This document shows positions 58,382 to 64,000 of a DNA stretch of 64,000 bases, one piece after another. A model generated the notes under the pieces. That model was given only the letters and a program-made list of their open reading frames with translations, made no database searches and had not been told where the DNA came from. A program made the translations under genes and the position numbers. Position 1 is the first letter of the stretch. Every line of letters starts with the position of its first letter. Location of the stretch: the NCBI RefSeq assembly GCF_047948215.1, contig NC_134460.1:12955501-13019500 (forward strand), written 5' to 3'. Source of the DNA: Lycorma delicatula (lineage: Eukaryota; Arthropoda; Insecta; Hemiptera; Fulgoridae).

Positions 58382-58593
58382 TTAAATAGTGTTATCGGGT
58401 TGGAGTTAGAGGTCGCGATATATTTTTGTATATATCCTTTGTTTGCTTTTTGGAGGGGTAGGGGATCTTGGAGCTATAAAGGTTGGGATTCGCTGTTGTA
58501 GATAGTAACGATATTAGAAGGCTAAAACGACTCCAGACGTTGGACTTCGTTGATTTGAGGTGGAACTTGGTCGATTTAGTGTTACCTATCGTA

Positions 58594-59416
58594 GACTTCA
58601 GCCAAATATTTAGGGATCTGGCTTGACAAGAGGAGGAGTTTTACGGGACACGTGAATGAAATACGTAAACGAACTGAATGCACGGTCAAAACTCTTAGCA
58701 GATTACTCGGTAATATGACAGGATCCAGAACTGCGAAGCGTAAGATTTACGCTCACGTAGTTAATTCCATCTTACTTTACGGTATACAAGTCTGGGAAAG
58801 AGCTCTGCGTGCCGACAAGAACAGAAGAGCCCTTGAAGGAATTCAACGGCGCATGGGCTTAAGAGTGATATGCGCATATTCTTCAGTCTCCACCGAGGCA
58901 GTACTCGTAATTGCAGGAGTTCCTCCGCTTAAACAACTGGCGGAGATGCGAGTGAGTATAGCATGTGGACAACCTTCTAAAGAAGCATATGAAGAGATGC
59001 TGCGTAATTGGCAACATCGTTGGGATGTAGCCAACACGGGACGATGGACACATCGTTTGATACCTTTCATCCGACCGTGGATAGAAAGGAAGTTCGGGGA
59101 CATAAATTACTGGATAACGCAATTTTTTACAGGGCATGGGTCGTTCAGGTCCTATTTATGTGCGAGACTAAGGGTAGATAACAACAACTGTCCTTACTGT
59201 GGGGCTTATGATTCCCCTGAACATGTAGTATTTGAATGTAACCGTTGGACTGAAAGCAGGCAATCCTGTGTAAGACGTATAGGGCCATTATCTACGGAGA
59301 ATGTGGTGGATAAAATGCTGCTTAACGAGGATAACTTTAATGTGATCTCGTCGTTTATAACCGCAGTTATAAAGAAGAAAGATGAGGAAGCTCGTCAAGA
59401 AGAAACCGCTCGCTGA
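58594..59416 (+). CDS. R1-like ORF2 C-terminal region (partial, open)
   Basis: Open from TSAKYLGIWLDKRRSFTGH at 58596 to the TGA at 59414. It is cut on the 5' side by truncation of the element, and a natural start is not expected. Order: KYLGIWLDKR, LLYGIQVWERAL, YSSVSTEAVLVIAGVPPL, WQHRWDVANTGRWTHRLIP, WITQFFTGHGSFRSYL, then CPYCGAYDSPEHVVFEC (a CCHC zinc knuckle, C-x2-C-x8-H-x4-C), RWTE and a charged C-terminus. The region follows the RT and is thought to help bind the element RNA or target. The RT core is absent, so no activity is expected. Family: R1 clade, by these blocks. Confidence 0.88.
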
Positions 59417-59426
59417 TGACGGCTTG

Positions 59427-59452
59427 TCGTAGGTGGAATTTCCACCTACGAA
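59427..59452 (+). other. Perfect hairpin in the R1-like 3' UTR
   Basis: CGTAGGTGGAA-T-TTCCACCTACG forms an 11-bp stem around a single base, 12 bases after the ORF2 stop. It could be an RNA structure used by the element; the function is not known. Confidence 0.75.
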
Positions 59453-59633
59453 ATAAAAGAGCTAACCGGTGAACTGACCTGCCGTGCCGAACATACAGCC
59501 GGCGGGCGGGGAGGCGAGCTAGAGCAAAGGACACTCCTCTGGCGCGAGTCAAACTTGATTGTAGATCCGTTCCAGAGTAGGTGGGAATATATATAAAAAA
59601 AAAAAAAAAAAAAAAAAAGTGTTACCTATCGTA

Positions 59634-60092
59634 TAAATATTTCACTTCGTTCAATTAAAAGTATTATTCTTTCGTATTTTTATTTCCATTTTTTTCTTGT
59701 TTATGAATTCTCATGATAGTTTTTGTTATTTGTGTAGAACTATTTTAACTTTATATGTAGTTAGAATGTTCTGTATAGGAGTATTATGTGATTTTTGAGG
59801 AGCTTCGATGGAACCCTCTTTGCTTGGATAATATTTACTTATGATTTCTGTAATAGTGTTTTCCGATTGTAAATTTTATTTGAAACGAAAAAAATGGTTA
59901 TTTTTATTATCGGTTTCTTGTTTCGAAAATGTTCTGTCGAGGCCAATGTACCTTATTTTGATAGTACGAATTTAAATAATAAAATGTGATGGTCTTAAAA
60001 ATATTGTAGCTTTATTTGGGAAAAATAATAAAAATACTATGTTAATATAATATCGTTTCAAAAGTACGATATCTCAGAACGTAGTATAATTA
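59634..60092. other. AT-rich non-coding DNA
   Basis: Nothing recognisable between the R1-like insertion and the Helitron terminus. Confidence 0.5.
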
Positions 60093-61335
60093 CTAGCTGC
60101 GGGGCGTACCTACGGTACGCCTCCGCATGTAGGCCTTACGGGCGGGTTGCCCTGGCGGGCAGCGTCTCGGAATGGGATTAGGTGTCCAAAATTTATTACC
60201 TCTTGTGTAAAAATATTTTTTTGAATAATGAAAATTGATATAACTAAAGTTAAATTAGAAATTTAACTCTATAAATTGATACTAACGAATCGGGATTTTC
60301 CGCTAGTGATCGGTACATTCCGGTGCCTACATTTTGGCTATAATTCATTATTTTATGAAGAAAATCTATCACATAAATAAATAAAAAATATGTAAAACAA
60401 AAAATTAAAACACCACTATTAAATTAAACGAAGTAAAATGTAAAAAATAATTTAGGATGGTATCTCAGAATGGATTTGACAACAAGCTTTGATGGTGATA
60501 TGTAACGTTATTTGAGACATAGCTTTAAATTAAAAAACAATCAAAAAAAATTGCAAAAACATCAAATTTTTAATTTGAAGCTATGACTTTTAACATAACT
60601 TTATATATCAACACCAAAGTCAAATCCATTCTGAGATACCGTCCTAAAATTTTTTTTACCTTTTAGTGCGTTTAATTTTAAAAAGTTTTTTATATATTTT
60701 TTTATTTTCTACTATTTAGCCGTCATAAGTTTACACGTTATAGCTGCGTTAGCGCACAGGTATGAACGTATTTAGCGAAATATCGGATCGGTACGTTTTA
60801 TGCAAACAAAACATAGGCTAAACGATTTACTTTCCGGACAAACAAGATTTAGTCGATCAATAGTGTACCCGATGCGTTAACAGGTTACCGATGAACCTTT
60901 TGATACATACGCCGTTTGAATCGCGAAAATCGGACGAGTGGTTCTCGAGATATTACGGTTGCACCTCATCGCACACCTTTCCCAATTTCCGAACGTCGCC
61001 ACGGGGGACACTTGAAAATATCATCCGACGGGTACTATTGGGAGCAGATGGTGGTTATCGTGTAGGGGGATCGAAAAAATGTTTCAGAGGCTAGGACAGA
61101 CCGTTTTCGAGATATTTGCGATTTTCGTCCGAAAATTCGGATCAGGTTAAAAAATACTAAATTTTTCCATAACTTTGATATATATTTCGCATATATATAA
61201 TAATATAACAAGTATATACCTGACCATCACGAGACATATACTAACGAATCGGAATTTTCCGCTAGTGATCGGTATTTTCCGGTGCTAAGCAAAACGGGAC
61301 GAACACACATACAATTTCCGTTTAGTAGGATAGGA
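60093..61335 (-). mobile_element. Probable non-autonomous Helitron (1243 bp)
   Basis: Read on the minus strand, the element begins TCCTATCCTACTAAACGG at 61335, directly after an A, and ends with a hairpin (GGCGTACC-GTA-GGTACGCC, plus positions 60103-60121), a CCGCAG spacer and CTAG at 60093, followed by T. A|TC...hairpin...CTRR|T is the Helitron signature, and GCAGCTAGT resembles the ends of insect Helitrons. There are no terminal inverted repeats and no target duplication, as expected. No Rep/helicase reading frame is present. A 45-base block (TACTAACGAATCGG, TTTTCCGCTAGTGATCGGTA) occurs near both ends, at 60282-60330 and 61239-61284. Confidence 0.65.
60421..60680. repeat. Inverted repeat inside the Helitron
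   Basis: Arms 60421-60535 and 60580-60680 are imperfect reverse complements: GGTATCTCAGAATGGATTTG pairs with CAAATCCATTCTGAGATACC, and AAATTAAACG with CGTTTAATTT. The loop is about 45 bases. It could be a foldback/MITE-like insertion or captured DNA; its boundaries are AT-rich and unclear. Confidence 0.75.
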
Positions 61336-62438
61336 TTATTATTATTAAATAGAATTATTTTATGTATAAAAGTCAGTTCCTCTGTTCTAAGTTTGGACGA
61401 AACAAAGCATATATAAATATTTACCAACTGTGAAGCTTAAAATTTGACTGATATTATATATAAATTTGGCTGAAGTAGGTGGTGAAAATCGGAAAGTTTC
61501 CCATCTCCAGCATTGATTTTCTGTCCCAAGATAGAGTTAATTCTTCTTCAGCTAGGATATACAACTTTTTTCGTATTTGTTTACTTCACTTTTTCTCTGT
61601 TCTATTTTTCTAATACTTGATGTGACATTATATATTTTACGTATACGTATACGATTATACGTCGTCATACGTTTTTTATTTTATATATTACCCATTTAAT
61701 TTTTTTTTTTTTTTTACTTAAAAATCATTTAATACTGTAGTTACCAAATTATAATAAAAAAAATTATCATGCTAATAGAGGGAGATAATTATTATTAGCA
61801 AAGAAGTCAAAACCGTTTAATTTCATATGGTGCGATTTTCTAGTCCGAAAAAGAATAGTGGAAGTTCACAATTTCTAAGAAATATTTTAACAAAATAATA
61901 AAGTAAGTTATACCCATTGCAACTACTACAGATAAATTATTTATTTTTCATAGATATTTAATCCTTTTGTTTCGTTTAATACCTACTTTAAAACGATTAT
62001 ATTTTGATAGTTTTGTTTTTAATAAACCTTGCAATGCTTAGATTGTGTTTTAGTTTCTGTGGACTTTATTCATACTGTTTTACTCGGAATCAAATTCTCT
62101 TCAAGTTTTGTTAAAACATTTGTGTTTATTATCCATTTAAAAATTTATTTTAGCCAAACAATAATACTGTGTTTTTCTCCTCCAGTCTTTTGTATAATAT
62201 ACAAGATTTCTCTAAAACTATTATAAATAGAATTGTGCGATTTTTTTTCCAATTTTCAGGTCAGATTTCATATTAAACCACTAAATTTACCGCTTAATTT
62301 GAATCCCAAAAAATACAGTTTGGCTTAATTTTACCTAAGACGCAGAAATCCGGGGGAAACATCTTCTCTACCTCCTCCTTCCCCTTATTTTCATCGGTAG
62401 AACCATTCCAAATAGTTTGTTTCATACTCCTTCAATCA
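61336..62438. other. AT-rich non-coding DNA
   Basis: No gene recognised. The open frame at 62029-62226 has random AT-rich composition. Confidence 0.5.
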
Positions 62439-62440
62439 CT

Positions 62441-62480
62441 TGTACGGTCAGGCATGGCATTTTTTTATACGCTACAGACT
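62441..62480 (+). mobile_element. SINE-1 fragment
   Basis: CGGTCAGGCATGGCATTTTTTTA, written as CGGTCAGGCATGG and CATTTTTTTA, followed by ACGCTACAGA corresponds to the SINE-1 part just after the B box (compare 29480-29515). The head and tail are missing. Confidence 0.4.
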
Positions 62481-62689
62481 TCTATTTTCATATCCCATGC
62501 AAAAGCTGTATGGTTATATCAGGCAAAAAAAAAATTGTAATTTGAAATATTTCTATCATAAAAACATTGAACGATTATCTCCTCCTTTACGTTGTATTCA
62601 TGAGGGGGGGGGGTTTAAGATTCATGCAGTCTATATTTTTCTTAAGATGAACCCTACCGAGACGTAATTTGATTAGATTTGACGCTTTA

Positions 62690-63457
62690 AAACATTCGGC
62701 TACGAAGCCACCGTCGGTTTCGCCGACGACCTGGCCTTACTGATCAAAGTAAGGGATGAGAGGCAGGTGGAGGCCAATGGAAACGTTGCCTTGGCAATGG
62801 TGCACCATTGGATGGTGACTGACGGTCTGCAAATAGCACCAGAAAAGTCGGAGGCGCTGGTGCTTGCAGGTCGACGCCAGCTAAGGAAGATGCGCTTCAC
62901 CATCGATGGTGCAGAGATAAGCCAAGTCTCGAGGGCCAAATACCTCGGGGTCTGGATGGACAAGCGCCGTTCATTCGGACCTCATCTAGAAGAAGCAATA
63001 AAGAAGGCAAAACAACAGCTGAGGGCTATCTCGAGGGCTATCCATGCAAGGTCGCAGATCATGGCCATCTGGCAGCAACGGTGGGAGGCGAGCCAGGTAG
63101 GACGGTGGACTATGCGTCTGATTCCGGACGTGAGTGCTTGGGTGGTACGGGTACGTAAGCATGGTGAAGTTGGATACTGCCTCACTCAACTACTTTCTGG
63201 CCATGGCAACTTTGATAGCTATCTGCATCGCTTCAAGAGGAGGAAAACGGCGGGTTGCAGGTACTGTGCGACGGCTGACACAGCCGAACTCACCTGGTTC
63301 GACTGTCAGGTGGGAGAACGAGAGACGTCAGATTCCGGTGGCCTTAACACCAGATAACGTCGGTAGACACATGCTCCAGAGTGAAAATGGATGGAGGGAG
63401 GTAGAGAGAATGGCTCGTCTCGTAGTTACAACGAAGAGCCAGGAGGAACCCCCTTGA
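62690..63457 (+). pseudogene. R1-like ORF2 remnant with internal deletion and frameshift
   Basis: Starts in the RT with ATVGFADDLALLIKVRDER (the FADD catalytic pair), then HHWMVTDGLQIAPEKSE and AKYLGVWMDKRRSF. After IHARSQ it jumps to IMAIWQQRWEASQVGRWTMR. About 100 residues found at this place in the 58.6-kb copy (the LLYG...STEA...VIAGVPP part) are missing, without loss of frame. LTQLLSGHGNFDSYL and CRYCATADTAELTWFDC, a zinc-knuckle region with its His replaced by Leu, follow. A frameshift near 63305 then changes to RWENERRQIP, and the end EEPP is at 63457. It is inactive. Confidence 0.85.
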
Positions 63458-64000
63458 CGTGCACACGGCCCTCGATGTCAAAAGAGGCGTCGAAATGTGT
63501 TTTGTTTTTGTAGTTGTTAATGTAATTCGCTAGGTTAGGAATTTATGATTGTATTATGTGTCTTTGCTCATGTTGTTGTTGGATTATGCTGCCGGATATA
63601 CCGATGGACATGGAGTGGGGTGATATTGTGTGCGGTTCTCTACCGCTGACGGCGAAGGAGGCACGCCGCAACAAGTAATGAGGGGTCATGGGAATGCGTG
63701 GGTGATCGAGGTTAGATACTAGTCCATCTGATGCGTGTAGGGGCCAGGGAGGCAGCCTCTATGCCTAGAGTGTTCGGACCTACTCACGCGCAAGAGTGGG
63801 TGGGTCGGAACTCCCCGATGATGGCATGGGGGACCCTCGAGGTGTGCATGGGGGGACGCGTAACTGTGAAGGGCAAACGAAATGTGTGTCTTGATCAGTT
63901 ACAATAGGGACTTGAAGGGTGCTCTCCTGCGGAGAAAAATTCTGATCACCGGAAGAGGTGATTAGTATGTTTTCGAGGAGGCACGAGAAACCCCGGTGGA
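62690..64000 (+). mobile_element. R1-like LINE, 5'-truncated, running off the window
   Basis: The block is clearly GC-richer than its flanks from about 62690 on. It holds a broken ORF2 end (62690-63457) and at least 0.54 kb of 3' region. Its last 50 bases match the fragment at 49689-49740, where the family continues for another 120 bases to a poly(A), so the true end should lie soon beyond the window. A poly(G) run (about 11) lies at 62603-62613, shortly before the element. Confidence 0.85.

Larger units (their letters stand above)
58594..59617 (+). mobile_element. 5'-truncated R1-like LINE with 16-bp target duplication
   Basis: The direct repeat AGTGTTACCTATCGTA lies at 58578-58593 and 59618-59633 and fixes the ends. 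The insertion holds the last part of ORF2, a 0.17-kb 3' UTR with a perfect hairpin, and a poly(A) of about 24. The tail type differs from the 8.3-kb family, which has none. Clean ends and a nearly open ORF mark it as fairly young. Confidence 0.93.

Overview
This window looks like a gene-poor, strongly AT-rich stretch of an insect nuclear genome. The transposon types and the SINE style suggest a hemipteran, but the species cannot be fixed from the sequence. I see no convincing single-copy host gene, no rRNA gene and no functional tRNA gene. Nearly every stretch with amino-acid level signal belongs to a transposable element, and almost all of these are truncated, frameshifted or nested.

Layout. 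1-10 kb: decayed LINE and Tc1/mariner-superfamily remnants in AT-rich DNA, then a GC-richer block (8.2-9.4 kb) with two R1-like retrotransposon insertions in the same 13-bp target. 10-16 kb: two tRNA-derived SINE families (called SINE-1 and SINE-2 here), an internally deleted mariner and a possible hAT end. 17-32 kb: a dispersed repeat (family A) present three times and serving as a landing site for an RTE-like LINE and for SINEs; a 0.67-kb block is almost identical at 17.5 and 30.2 kb. At 23.4-24.3 kb family B forms a foldback. 33-37.6 kb: an unrecognised short retroelement (element D) twice, once inside a decayed transposase whose catalytic end is tandemly triplicated. 39.5-42 kb: a full-length mariner with inverted repeats and TA duplications, plus two mariner fragments. 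42.8-45 kb: the RTE-like LINE again, with an 0.8-kb tandem duplication. 45.4-47.4 kb: a decayed LINE interrupted by a five-unit tandem array. 47.7-51.5 kb: R1-like tails, a LINE RNase H fragment and another decayed transposase. 53-56 kb: a decayed transposase and the longest RTE-like LINE copy (1.66 kb). 56.7-59.6 kb: a hAT remnant split by family B, then an R1-like insertion with a 16-bp target duplication. 60.1-61.3 kb: a probable non-autonomous Helitron. 62.7-64 kb: an R1-like element that runs off the window.

The elements do not form a pathway; the window is best read as layered transposition. Target-site duplications could be read for about a dozen insertions. They show that the RTE-like LINE (8 pieces, ending a few bases after its stop codon), the SINEs, element D and an R1-like family are comparatively young, while the Tc1/mariner-superfamily and hAT remnants are old. 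The most unusual points are the repeated use of one 13-bp site by R1-like elements, element D, the Helitron with its internal foldback, and the triplicated transposase segment.
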